Origin: Legionella maceachernii
GTDB lineage: Bacteria > Pseudomonadota > Gammaproteobacteria > Legionellales > Legionellaceae
Assembly (NCBI RefSeq): GCF_900167045.1
Contig: NZ_FUXJ01000002.1
Span: 137,898 to 201,897 of the forward strand
DNA length: 64,000 nucleotides
Direction: 5' to 3'
Shown: positions 27,062-36,198 of the stretch, piece after piece
Layout of the letters: each line of letters starts with the position of its first letter
Numbering within the stretch: the first letter of the stretch is position 1
The notes under the pieces: generated by a model
The model's database searches: none
Told to the model about the DNA's origin: nothing
Seen by the model: only the letters and a program-made list of their open reading frames with translations
Translations under genes and position numbers: made by a program

Positions 27062-28942
27062 TTATACTTCTGCTAAATTTCCTTTTGTCTCTAGCCAAGT
27101 TTTGCGATCAGCTGCTCTTTTCTTAGCGAGCATCATGTCCATCATTGCCATCGTTGCTTCTTCATCTTCAAGAGTAAGTTGCACCAATCGCCTAGTGTTG
27201 GGATCCATGGTGGTTTCGCGCAACTGTATTGGATTCATCTCACCGAGACCTTTAAAGCGCTGAACGTTAATTTTGCTTCTTGTGGTTTGGGTTAGTTCAG
27301 CAACGATTTTTTCTTTTTCCTCATCATCCAAAGCGTAGTGGACAATTTTGCCCGCATCAATCCGATACAAGGGTGGCATAGCAACAAAAACATGGCCTGC
27401 TTGCACCAATGGCTTAAAATGTTTTAAGAATAGAGCGCATAAAAGCGTTGCAATATGTGCGCCGTCTGAGTCAGCATCGGCAAGAATACATAATTTACCG
27501 TACCTTAAGCCACTGAGGTCATCCGAACCTGGATCTATACCAATGGCCACCGAAATGTCATGGATTTCTTGTGAAGCTAAAACTTGTGAAGAATCAATTT
27601 CCCAGGAGTTTAGAATTTTTCCTCGCAACGGCAGAATCGCCTGAAAGTCTTTATTACGAGCCTGCTTGGCTGAGCCTCCCGCGGAGTCACCTTCAACCAG
27701 AAATAATTCGGCTTGGCTTAAATCCTGTTGCAGGCAGTCGGCCAATTTTCCAGGTAACGCGGGACCTTGGCTTACGCGTTTACGCGCCACTTGTTTGGCT
27801 TGACGCAGACGTTTCTGAGCGCGTTCGATAGCAAAAGCGGCGATTGCTTCCCCTTGAGTACGGTGTTGGTTAAGCCAAAGAGCGAAGGCATCTTTAACCA
27901 CACCACTGACAAAGGCTGCTGTTTGCCGGGAACTTAAACGTTCTTTCGTTTGGCCGGCAAATTGAGGGTCTTTCATTTTAACGGATAAAACATATTGGCA
28001 AGGTTCCCAAAGATCATCCGCCGTTAATTTCACACCGCGAGGCAGCAAATTGCGTAACTCACAAAAGGAGGCTAAAGCCTCATAAAGTCCGGTGCGAAGA
28101 CCATTCACATGGGTGCCCCCTTGAACAGTCGGGATTAAATTGACATAGCTTTCGCTTAAATTACCACTGGGTGTGGGTGACCAAGCTAATGCCCAATCCA
28201 CTGTCGCTTCGTCACAGGAAAACTCACCTGTGAACGGCTCTTCTGGAAAATAATCGGCAGACAAAGATTGACGCAAATAATCAGCGAGGCCTTTCTCGTA
28301 GCACCAATGCATCTGTTCATTGCTGGCTTTATTGATAAAGGTCATCGCCAGGCCAGGGCAAAGTACCGCCTTGGCTCGCAATACATGAGTTAATTGTTTA
28401 ATTGAAATTTTGGTGGTATCAAAATATTGGGCGTTAGGCCAAAAGCGAATAATGGTTCCTGTATCCCTTTTTTTAGTAACCCCGCTTTCATTGAGTTCCT
28501 GCAGCTTATCACCATTGGCAAAGGACATTTGGTAAATAATGCCATTGCGTTTGATTGTGACGTCAACACGCTCTGACAGTGCATTAACAACCGATACCCC
28601 AACCCCGTGCAATCCACCGGAAAAGCGATAATTTTTATCTGAAAATTTTCCTCCGGCATGCAAACGGGTCATAATGACCTCCACCCCGCTTAAACCCAGT
28701 TGGGGGTGAAGATCCACTGGCATACCTCGGCCATTATCCTCTACTTCAATGGAGCCATCCTCATGGAGAGTGACAATAATCTGACTTGCAAAGCCTGCGA
28801 TCACTTCGTCAACACTATTGTCTATCACTTCTTGAGCTAAATGATTAGGTCTGGCTGTGTCAGTGTACATACCTGGACGACGCTGGACTGGTTCAAGACC
28901 ACTTAATACCTCAATCGCTTCGGCGGTGTAGTTTTCAGACAT
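27062..28942 (-). CDS. parE: DNA topoisomerase IV subunit B
   Basis: A 626-residue ATPase subunit of the decatenating type II topoisomerase. GHKL motifs: EVIDNSVDEVIAGF, EDNGRGMPVD, SGGLHGVGVSVVNALS. The TOPRIM motifs are LVEGDSAGGSAKQARNKDF with LPLRGKILN, and DADSDGAHIATLL. The EKxRRLVQLTLEDEE-type tail and the length (E. coli ParE is 630) separate it from GyrB, which is longer. It lies 63 bases downstream of mrp and 11 upstream of the aldo/keto reductase gene. The partner parC is not in this window. Confidence 0.96.
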   Translation of the reverse strand: MSENYTAEAIEVLSGLEPVQRRPGMYTDTARPNHLAQEVIDNSVDEVIAGFASQIIVTLHEDGSIEVEDNGRGMPVDLHPQLGLSGVEVIMTRLHAGGKFSDKNYRFSGGLHGVGVSVVNALSERVDVTIKRNGIIYQMSFANGDKLQELNESGVTKKRDTGTIIRFWPNAQYFDTTKISIKQLTHVLRAKAVLCPGLAMTFINKASNEQMHWCYEKGLADYLRQSLSADYFPEEPFTGEFSCDEATVDWALAWSPTPSGNLSESYVNLIPTVQGGTHVNGLRTGLYEALASFCELRNLLPRGVKLTADDLWEPCQYVLSVKMKDPQFAGQTKERLSSRQTAAFVSGVVKDAFALWLNQHRTQGEAIAAFAIERAQKRLRQAKQVARKRVSQGPALPGKLADCLQQDLSQAELFLVEGDSAGGSAKQARNKDFQAILPLRGKILNSWEIDSSQVLASQEIHDISVAIGIDPGSDDLSGLRYGKLCILADADSDGAHIATLLCALFLKHFKPLVQAGHVFVAMPPLYRIDAGKIVHYALDDEEKEKIVAELTQTTRSKINVQRFKGLGEMNPIQLRETTMDPNTRRLVQLTLEDEEATMAMMDMMLAKKRAADRKTWLETKGNLAEV

Positions 28943-29005
28943 TAATGAGCACTCTCGGTAAAAGGCTTTATTTTAACATGAAAATGAAGCATTGCTAAAA
29001 GACCG

Positions 29006-30079
29006 TTACTCAACCACGATAGGTGGAAACTTATCGGTATAATTTAACGGCTTATTTGCTAATGCAATCGCAGCACGCATGGCCGTTTGCATAAACGGTT
29101 TAGCCAAAGGATCTTGCGCGTGAGTTGCTGTTGGATTGCCTTCATCACATTGGCTGCGAATGCGACTGTCTAAGGGGAGCTGGCCAAGTAATTGAACATG
29201 AAATTTCTCGCCCAGTTGTTGCCCGCCGCCCTCGCCAAAAATGGCTTCTTGATGGCCACATTGACTACATACATGCAGGGACATGTTCTCAACCAAGCCT
29301 AAAACGTCAATGTTGGTTCTTTCAAACATTTTAATCGCTTTTTGCGCGTCCAACGTAGCGATGTTTTGGGGTGTAGTGACTACTACCGCTGCAGTTAAAG
29401 GGATTTTTTGCACCAAACTTAATTGAATGTCACCAGTACCCGGAGGCAAGTCAATAAACAGATAATCCAATTCATCCCATAACGTGATATCCAGCATTTG
29501 GATGAGGGATTTAGCCAACATGGGCCCTCGCCAAATGAGCGCTTGCTCGCTGTCTGTCAGATAACCAATTGACATGGCCTGTAGGCCGTGCGCTTCTACG
29601 GGTAGATAATGCTCACCGCTGATTTCCACAGGTTTTGCCTCACCCAGCATGAGTGGAATGCTGGGGCCGTAAATGTCTGCGTCTAAAAGGCCTACTCTGG
29701 CTCCAGCTTGAGCCAGTGAAATGGCTAAATTGACTGCTACTGTTGATTTTCCGACGCCGCCTTTCCCTGAAGCAATAGCAATGGTGTTTTTAACACCGCG
29801 TAATCCTTTGCCAACGAGCTGAGTTCGGTGGGCTCTAATGAAATGCTCAAGTGTGATTTGAATTTGATATTCAGGTAAGGCGTGTTTCAATGCGCTTTGC
29901 ATTGCAGGTAAGAGCGCCGCTTCCAGCGGTTTAGTGGGGAAACCGCCTTGTAAGGATAAATGGATTTGTTTTCCTTCCACAGTTAATTTAGCTTGCAAGC
30001 CTAATTGTTGAGTGGTTAAACCCAGTAATTCATCCGGGGTATTGGTTAGAATTTCAGTAATATAACGTTCTAAATTCAT
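29006..30079 (-). CDS. mrp: Iron-sulfur cluster carrier protein Mrp/ApbC
   Basis: A 357-residue P-loop NTPase that carries and delivers Fe-S clusters. An N-terminal MIP18-like domain (1 to about 85) is followed by the deviant Walker A SGKGGVGKST (104-113) and DADIYGPSIPLMLG. The C-terminal CSQCGH pair supplies the bridging cysteines for cluster binding. The FIDLPPGTGD Walker B is intact. It has nine bases of spacing from the helicase gene upstream, so it belongs to the same transcript. Confidence 0.94.
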   Translation of the reverse strand: MNLERYITEILTNTPDELLGLTTQQLGLQAKLTVEGKQIHLSLQGGFPTKPLEAALLPAMQSALKHALPEYQIQITLEHFIRAHRTQLVGKGLRGVKNTIAIASGKGGVGKSTVAVNLAISLAQAGARVGLLDADIYGPSIPLMLGEAKPVEISGEHYLPVEAHGLQAMSIGYLTDSEQALIWRGPMLAKSLIQMLDITLWDELDYLFIDLPPGTGDIQLSLVQKIPLTAAVVVTTPQNIATLDAQKAIKMFERTNIDVLGLVENMSLHVCSQCGHQEAIFGEGGGQQLGEKFHVQLLGQLPLDSRIRSQCDEGNPTATHAQDPLAKPFMQTAMRAAIALANKPLNYTDKFPPIVVE

Positions 30080-30088
30080 GCGATTATC

Positions 30089-33000
30089 CTAATATGACAA
30101 CGATTCAGTGAGGAGGCTTGGTTGGTATTCCCAAGTCATCCAATGGCCACTTGCCAAATAATATAAACCACAGTAGACAGGTTCTGTGGAGCGCATTGCC
30201 AGCAGTTGCGCATAATGATTGACTTGCTGACGGTGTTTGACCTGTGCTGCCTCTTCTTCACTGCCCGTTTTAAAATCGATGACCCAGCGAATACCATTGT
30301 CAACGAAAGTGCGGTCAATAATTCGTGTGGCAGCTAACCCTTCGTTATTAATGAGAAGCTCATATTCATTGCGTTCTTGCTGATGTGCTTTGATAAGCCA
30401 CTGCCCTATTGAGGTACTGAATAAACGCATGATGTGTTGACGCAGAGAGGCGTACGCTTCTTCTCGTTCATCGGGTGAAAAGCCCAAAGAGTTGAATTGC
30501 CTTTTCACCATTGCCCAAGGTAATTCATCGACTGTATTGGGGTGATTATCGCAAATCCATTGCAATAATTCATGGGCCACGATGCCTATTTGACGCGAGG
30601 GGTCATGGACAACAGAAAGTGCGGATTTTTTTCCTGTATTTTCTGAGACAGAAGGTGGACTGAGATAAGACTTGATGGGTAATCGGTAGAGTAGAGGTAA
30701 AGACTGTTCCGATTTTTCTTCTGGGGTTTCTTCTGTCCCTGTTAAAAAGGGTTGATTTTTTAAGAAGCTGCGAAAAGTTCCTTTGGTTTCCTTTTCACTG
30801 CTATCAAAAAGGTAGAGCCGTTTTTTTGCACGCGTCGCGGCCACATAAAACAAGCGTTGTAATTCGTAGCGATCTTTTTCATTATCTAATTGCCCAAGGT
30901 AATCATACAATAGACATTGCTCTTGATGAGCTGCTTTAATGGGCGAAACGAGAAGGAGCTCCTCTTGTTTCTGACTGGGCAATTTCAACCAGCGCAGCAT
31001 CGGTTGATCCTTATTTTGTGATTTGCTGCTTAAACTCGGCAATAGGACACAATCGAATTCCAATCCTTTGGATTTATGAATGGTCATGACCTGCAAACGA
31101 GAGGGATTAACCCGTTGTGAATAAAGCTTATCCAATTCAATTTTAAATGACTTAAGATCAACGGGTTTGCCTGGGTGGGTAAAACGCTCAAGTAACAGCC
31201 AAAATTGCTCTAAGTCTTCTTGCTGAGCGGTACTAAGGATTTTATCCACGTGCAATTGTTTAAGTGTGTGCGAAATCCAATCCACCAAAGAATGCTGGTA
31301 ACGCCGAGCGAGTGCATCGTGCAATACAGCATAAATAAACTGCGCACGTACCTGGCCTTCTTCGCTTAAACGAGCTAAGCAATTCGATTGAGACAAAGCG
31401 TAATAAATGGATTTTTTTCGGTCGAAATTGGCAATCACATGCAGATCAATAAGCGATAAGCCGCAAAAAGGGCTGCGTAATAATGCGAGCCAGGCTAAGC
31501 GATTGGCCGGCAATAAAAGGGCTTGAGTAAGAGACCAAAGATCCCTAAGGTGTGGAAGTCCCGCTAAATGCTCTATATCCACCCCCTGAAAAGGAATGTT
31601 TTGCTCCCGCAATAAATTAACAATCTCCCTCAATTGAGTGCGTGAACGCACGAGAATGGCAATTTGGTCTTCTGGGTATTTTTCTAACTCTTTAGTGACG
31701 CATTCGACTATAGCGTGGGCTTCCAAGCGACGATTTGTAAATTGCCAGGCGCCAATGGTGCTGTTTTCGCTGTCAGTTTTTACATGGTGCGAAGGAGAAA
31801 AAGAAATGGCCCCTGATTCCACATCATCCCGTTGAGGAAAAATACTGCTAAATTGTTGATTAACCCAACCGACGATGGTCGCTGTGGAGCGAAAATTACA
31901 ACACAACTCTAAGCTGTCTAAATGCACATCCCCGATTCCTGTCTGCTTCGCTTTCAGGAAAAGGCCTACTTCAGCCTGACGAAAACGGTAAATGGATTGC
32001 ATGGGATCGCCTACCACAAACAAGGTTCTGCCGTCGTTTGGCTGCCAGCCTTGTACTAACTTGGTTAATAATTGGAATTGTTGAATGGAAGTGTCTTGAA
32101 ATTCATCAATTAGCAGGTGTTGAATGGTATTATCAAGGTAGAGTGCTAAATCAGTGGGTTGTTCATCGTCACCTAAAGCAGTTAAGGCTTGCTGAGCAAT
32201 AGCACTGAAATCCACTTCATTTTGCTCAGTAAAAACCACATGCAAATGGCTTACTAACAAGGGTAATAAAACAAATAAAGCTTGCAACACTTGCCATTGC
32301 TCAGGATCGTACTGCGGTTTAGGAAGGTTTTTGATTTTGATTAAAGTGTCAAGAAATTCGGCTGTCTCATCAAGTTTAAGCAGAAGCGCTTTTGAGTCTG
32401 CTTTAAGTTTATCGAATAATGCCTCTTCACAACTTCCCCGTTTAAGCCCTACGTGATGATCAAACCCTTTGCGTAGCTTCTCCTCTGAGGTAAGGAGAAG
32501 AGAGGCGAGGCCTGAGGCTATTTTTCGATTTATTTGATTGAAATTTTCCCATTCACGCAAGGCGTAGCGCGGTGATTGTGAATTGGATTCTATATGAGCC
32601 ATTTGGCAAGCAAGCGAACACAGTTCATCCCGATAGGCCAAAGGAACAGCCTGGACAAAACGAGAAAGCTCGTGCTGTTCAATGAAAGCAAGCATTTCTT
32701 CATAATTTGCTTTGCTTTGCATGCGTGCAGAATACAAAGAGGATAGCCATTGATCGCGAGTTGAGAGTAATTCACTAAACAATTCAAGAATTTTGTCCTG
32801 ACGATTATCCAAATGCGTTAACAGCGTTTTTAGAGGTTGATGAGTGTTTTTATCCTCAAGTGCATGCGTAAGACAGGCTTTAGCAGCGACGCGATAATGC
32901 ATTTCAGGGCTTTCGCTGATTTGCGCGAAAGGAACCTGTTGATCAGGTAAAGGAATGGCATGACTTAACATTTGGCATAGAGAATCAATAGTAATAATAC

Positions 33001-33337
33001 GCAAGCGCCCAGGTTGATCAAGTAATCGCCAATTTTTCTTATCGGCATGAGTAAGGGCATCTGCGGCATATCGATAAGTTTGTTCTTGATGCGGGGTACT
33101 TGCTTTAGCACCACAAGCCACTTGCTTAAGCGCGGACAAAATACGCTCGCGCATTTCGCTTGCTGCTTTACGTGTGAACGTCAGTGCCACAATTTGTTCT
33201 GGTGCATTGACGGTGCTGAGCAAGCGTAAATATCGCTGGGTTAAAATTTCAGTTTTACCCGAACCCGCCGGCGCCTGCACGATAAACGATCGGCGGGGAT
33301 CCGTGGCTTGTGTACGCTGTTGGCTATCCTTAAGCAT
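30089..33337 (-). CDS. UvrD/AddA-type helicase-nuclease (exodeoxyribonuclease V beta-like)
   Basis: A 1082-residue superfamily 1 helicase with a C-terminal PD-(D/E)XK nuclease. Helicase motifs: I APAGSGKTEILTQRY, Ia LTFTRKAASEMRER, II LLIDEFQDTS, III GDPMQSIYRFRQAE, IV LELCCNFRS, V TIHKSKGLEFDCVLLP, VI LFYVAATRAKKRLYLF. Nuclease residues: GIVAHELLQ, IIDRTF, VIDFKTGS and QVNHYAQLLAM. This is the AddA/RecB-like plan for double-strand-break end processing. No AddB-like partner is in the window; upstream is lysAC. The name addA is withheld because pairing cannot be seen. It is part of a tight minus-strand run (8- and 9-base gaps). Confidence 0.88.
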   Translation of the reverse strand: MLKDSQQRTQATDPRRSFIVQAPAGSGKTEILTQRYLRLLSTVNAPEQIVALTFTRKAASEMRERILSALKQVACGAKASTPHQEQTYRYAADALTHADKKNWRLLDQPGRLRIITIDSLCQMLSHAIPLPDQQVPFAQISESPEMHYRVAAKACLTHALEDKNTHQPLKTLLTHLDNRQDKILELFSELLSTRDQWLSSLYSARMQSKANYEEMLAFIEQHELSRFVQAVPLAYRDELCSLACQMAHIESNSQSPRYALREWENFNQINRKIASGLASLLLTSEEKLRKGFDHHVGLKRGSCEEALFDKLKADSKALLLKLDETAEFLDTLIKIKNLPKPQYDPEQWQVLQALFVLLPLLVSHLHVVFTEQNEVDFSAIAQQALTALGDDEQPTDLALYLDNTIQHLLIDEFQDTSIQQFQLLTKLVQGWQPNDGRTLFVVGDPMQSIYRFRQAEVGLFLKAKQTGIGDVHLDSLELCCNFRSTATIVGWVNQQFSSIFPQRDDVESGAISFSPSHHVKTDSENSTIGAWQFTNRRLEAHAIVECVTKELEKYPEDQIAILVRSRTQLREIVNLLREQNIPFQGVDIEHLAGLPHLRDLWSLTQALLLPANRLAWLALLRSPFCGLSLIDLHVIANFDRKKSIYYALSQSNCLARLSEEGQVRAQFIYAVLHDALARRYQHSLVDWISHTLKQLHVDKILSTAQQEDLEQFWLLLERFTHPGKPVDLKSFKIELDKLYSQRVNPSRLQVMTIHKSKGLEFDCVLLPSLSSKSQNKDQPMLRWLKLPSQKQEELLLVSPIKAAHQEQCLLYDYLGQLDNEKDRYELQRLFYVAATRAKKRLYLFDSSEKETKGTFRSFLKNQPFLTGTEETPEEKSEQSLPLLYRLPIKSYLSPPSVSENTGKKSALSVVHDPSRQIGIVAHELLQWICDNHPNTVDELPWAMVKRQFNSLGFSPDEREEAYASLRQHIMRLFSTSIGQWLIKAHQQERNEYELLINNEGLAATRIIDRTFVDNGIRWVIDFKTGSEEEAAQVKHRQQVNHYAQLLAMRSTEPVYCGLYYLASGHWMTWEYQPSLLTESLSY

Positions 33338-33345
33338 GATCTTAA

Positions 33346-35907
33346 CTAGTCCAGTATGATTTCCTGTGCCGGTGGTCTAAGATTATAGTTTGAACTCATA
33401 CTATGCCCATAAGCACCAGCGGTTGCTATCAAGATAATGTCTTTTTCTTGCGTTTGCGGCATAGGCCTATCATAACCTAAGGTATCTCCCGATTCGCAAA
33501 TAGGACCCACAATGTGCGCAAAGCCTGCTTTTTCTTCGCTCAAACGTGTCAAATTGACAATTTCATGATAGGCACCGTAAAGAGAAGGACGGATTAAACT
33601 ATTCATGCCTGTTTCAATACCGATAAAGCGAGTTTTACCTTTCTCCTTGCATTGCGTCACCTTAGCAAGCAGAACACCGCTCTCAGCAACGAAGTAGCGA
33701 CCTGGCTCTAACCAAAACGCTAAATGCGCAAAACTGGATTTGATGGCCATGAGTGAAGCATCCAACGCGGCTAGATCCAGCGCTTGCTGCCCAGGTTTTT
33801 CAACAATACCTAACCCTCCCCCCAAATTAATGATTTTCACTTCGGGAAATTGGGGGAGTAAAGAGGTCAGCATCAGTGCTGCTTGCTGCCATAGTTCCGG
33901 GGTAAGAATACCAGAGCCAGAATGCGAATGAAGCCCAATGACCTTAATGTGATTCTGTTCAATGGCTTGAATCAGTTTAGGCAAATCACTGTGAGGAATA
34001 CCGAATTTGGATTCATTCCCGCCTGTACAGACATACCGGTGATGGCCGGCACCACATCCTGGATCAATACGTACTAAAATGGACTGATTTTTAAAGAGGT
34101 CAGGCCAATTCTCCAGAGGATATAAGTTATCCACCGTGACATGACAGCCTAAGGAGAAGGCAAATTCATACTCTTCCCTAGCAGCAAAATTAGGGGTAAA
34201 AAGAAGGCGTTGCTTGCTGATGTGAGGAAACGTGCTTAAAACGTGCTGCAGCTCTTCAAGGGAAACACACTCAAATCCAATGCCTTTGTCATGCAAGGTT
34301 TGTAAAAGCGCAGGGTTAGGATTGGCTTTGATGGCGTAATACAATTGATCAATGGATTTTAAGCCGAGCAATTCATCCGCTTTAGCTGTTTGAGTGGGTC
34401 GATGATAAACATAGCAAGGTGAATTTGTTGCCGCAAGATCGAGCAAACGTTCGCGCTCGATTTCCCACCAAGGTTGAAGCCTTGATCCCCCATTGCCAAA
34501 TTCTTCTTGCCAGCTTTTGGAGTAATAAAAACTTTGGGGATTATTTTCAATCAATAAAGCATGCAGTTTCTGACATAATTTATCGGCCTGCCCTTCATCA
34601 ACGACAAACGTTAAATTCAAATCATTTGAAGCCAAAGACATCAAATAAATTTGTTGGGCATCAAACACTTCAAGCGTAGGACCTAATTGCGGAAGCACAG
34701 TGCGAATATGGTGACCCACTAAACTCACTGCACTGCAAGGCTCAATCAGTTTAGCACGACCAAAGCGATTTAAATCTGCTAATAAAGCCTCTAAAGCGGA
34801 GCGATCCCGAAGCTTAGCATTACTATCTAATGAAAGAGTGACGTTAAATTCAGAGGATGAAAGCAAATCAACGGAAAAGCCATGCATTTTAAATGCGGCA
34901 AAAACATCAGCCAAAAAACCTACTTGTTGCCACATATTAAGGGTATCAATCGAAATCAGGATAATGCTGTTTTTCACTTGAATGGATTTAATCGGTGGTG
35001 CTTTGTCATCGCTTTCTTGGGAAATGCGTGTGCCTGAATGTTCTGGCATGCGGGTGAATTTAACCACCATGGGAATCCCCGCTTTGCGTACGGGCGGCAA
35101 GCAATTCGGATGCAACACTTTAGCACCCATCGAAGCAATTTCTTGCGCTTCATCATAATTTAACTGTTTTAACAGACGGGCGTTGGGTAATTGGTGGGGG
35201 TTAGCCGTATAGATGCCGGGCACATCGGTCCATATTTCACAAAGGCTCGCTTGCAGAAGGGCGGCGAGCAGTGCAGCCGAGGTATCCGAGCCTCCTCGCC
35301 CCAACAACACAGTATCGCCTTGTGGATTGGCCGCAAAAAAACCTTGAGTAATGATGGCTTCAGCACCACTGTCGAGTAAATTTTTTCTTAGTTCGGGTTT
35401 CGGTTCGGAATTACAACGCGCCGCCAAAAAATTAACTGCATCACCACCCGGTATAGGGGTAGAGACGAGTGCTTCGCGCACATCAAACCATAGGCAGTTG
35501 ATTCCTTTATTACGAAGAAAGGCATGACCTAAACGAGTCATCATGAGCTCTCCCAGGCTCAAAATTTGAGCGCGGGTTTTAGCTGGCGCTTCTTTTAAAA
35601 GAGCAATGCCGGTAAGCCATTGTTTCAATTGCTCCAAATCGGTACTGATTAATTCCGCAGAGACTTGTAAAGCGCTGGCCAGTTCTACATAACGCTGAGC
35701 AATGTCGGCTTCAATGTTTTGATGTTGATTAAGAAGCGCTGCTTCGATTGCCTTCTCGAGCTTATTAGAGGCTTGTGTAAGGGCTGAACAGACGATGACA
35801 GGTTGCACCCCATTAGCGAGATGTTGTTTTGTTATTGCAGCAATATTTTCCCAGGTTTGTAAGGAAGAAACGCTTGTTCCACCAAATTTAGTAACGACTT
35901 GTTGCAT
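33346..35907 (-). CDS. lysAC: Bifunctional aspartate kinase / diaminopimelate decarboxylase
   Basis: A protein of 853 residues from the ATG at 35907; a TTG 18 bases upstream would add six residues. It fuses the first and last steps of lysine synthesis. The N-terminal aspartate kinase starts VTKFGGTSV and shows LLGRGGSDTSAALLAALL and WTDVPGIYTANP, with ACT-like regulatory sequence at about 310-440. The C-terminal PLP-dependent decarboxylase shows YYAIKANPNPALL (PLP lysine), GLHSHSGSG, INLGGGLG, EPGRYFVAESG and CESGDTLGYDR. Such fusions are known in Legionella and Xanthomonas. A separate aspartate kinase is present at 52289. It is the head gene of the run that reaches the aldo/keto reductase. 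Confidence 0.95.
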   Translation of the reverse strand: MQQVVTKFGGTSVSSLQTWENIAAITKQHLANGVQPVIVCSALTQASNKLEKAIEAALLNQHQNIEADIAQRYVELASALQVSAELISTDLEQLKQWLTGIALLKEAPAKTRAQILSLGELMMTRLGHAFLRNKGINCLWFDVREALVSTPIPGGDAVNFLAARCNSEPKPELRKNLLDSGAEAIITQGFFAANPQGDTVLLGRGGSDTSAALLAALLQASLCEIWTDVPGIYTANPHQLPNARLLKQLNYDEAQEIASMGAKVLHPNCLPPVRKAGIPMVVKFTRMPEHSGTRISQESDDKAPPIKSIQVKNSIILISIDTLNMWQQVGFLADVFAAFKMHGFSVDLLSSSEFNVTLSLDSNAKLRDRSALEALLADLNRFGRAKLIEPCSAVSLVGHHIRTVLPQLGPTLEVFDAQQIYLMSLASNDLNLTFVVDEGQADKLCQKLHALLIENNPQSFYYSKSWQEEFGNGGSRLQPWWEIERERLLDLAATNSPCYVYHRPTQTAKADELLGLKSIDQLYYAIKANPNPALLQTLHDKGIGFECVSLEELQHVLSTFPHISKQRLLFTPNFAAREEYEFAFSLGCHVTVDNLYPLENWPDLFKNQSILVRIDPGCGAGHHRYVCTGGNESKFGIPHSDLPKLIQAIEQNHIKVIGLHSHSGSGILTPELWQQAALMLTSLLPQFPEVKIINLGGGLGIVEKPGQQALDLAALDASLMAIKSSFAHLAFWLEPGRYFVAESGVLLAKVTQCKEKGKTRFIGIETGMNSLIRPSLYGAYHEIVNLTRLSEEKAGFAHIVGPICESGDTLGYDRPMPQTQEKDIILIATAGAYGHSMSSNYNLRPPAQEIILD

Positions 35908-36198
35908 ATCAAAAAGCCCGCACAAAAAAAGAACACCTTATCACGGATTAAAGACCATTGACAAGCAGATGTTATTGGAGACAATGACCGAAGTCTAAGC
36001 GGTATTATTCGCTTCATTTAAGGCATTAAATAACCATCATGATCCAAATATTTACATATTGGATTTTATATGGATTTTTATGATTTTATTAATAAATTTT
36101 TTTTCATTAAGCGGTTGAAAAGCTCTTTAATTCATTTATCATCACTCTCTGTTTTTGCAACATCGTAGGATGTATTTTTTCTAGGTAAGGAGTGTGGA

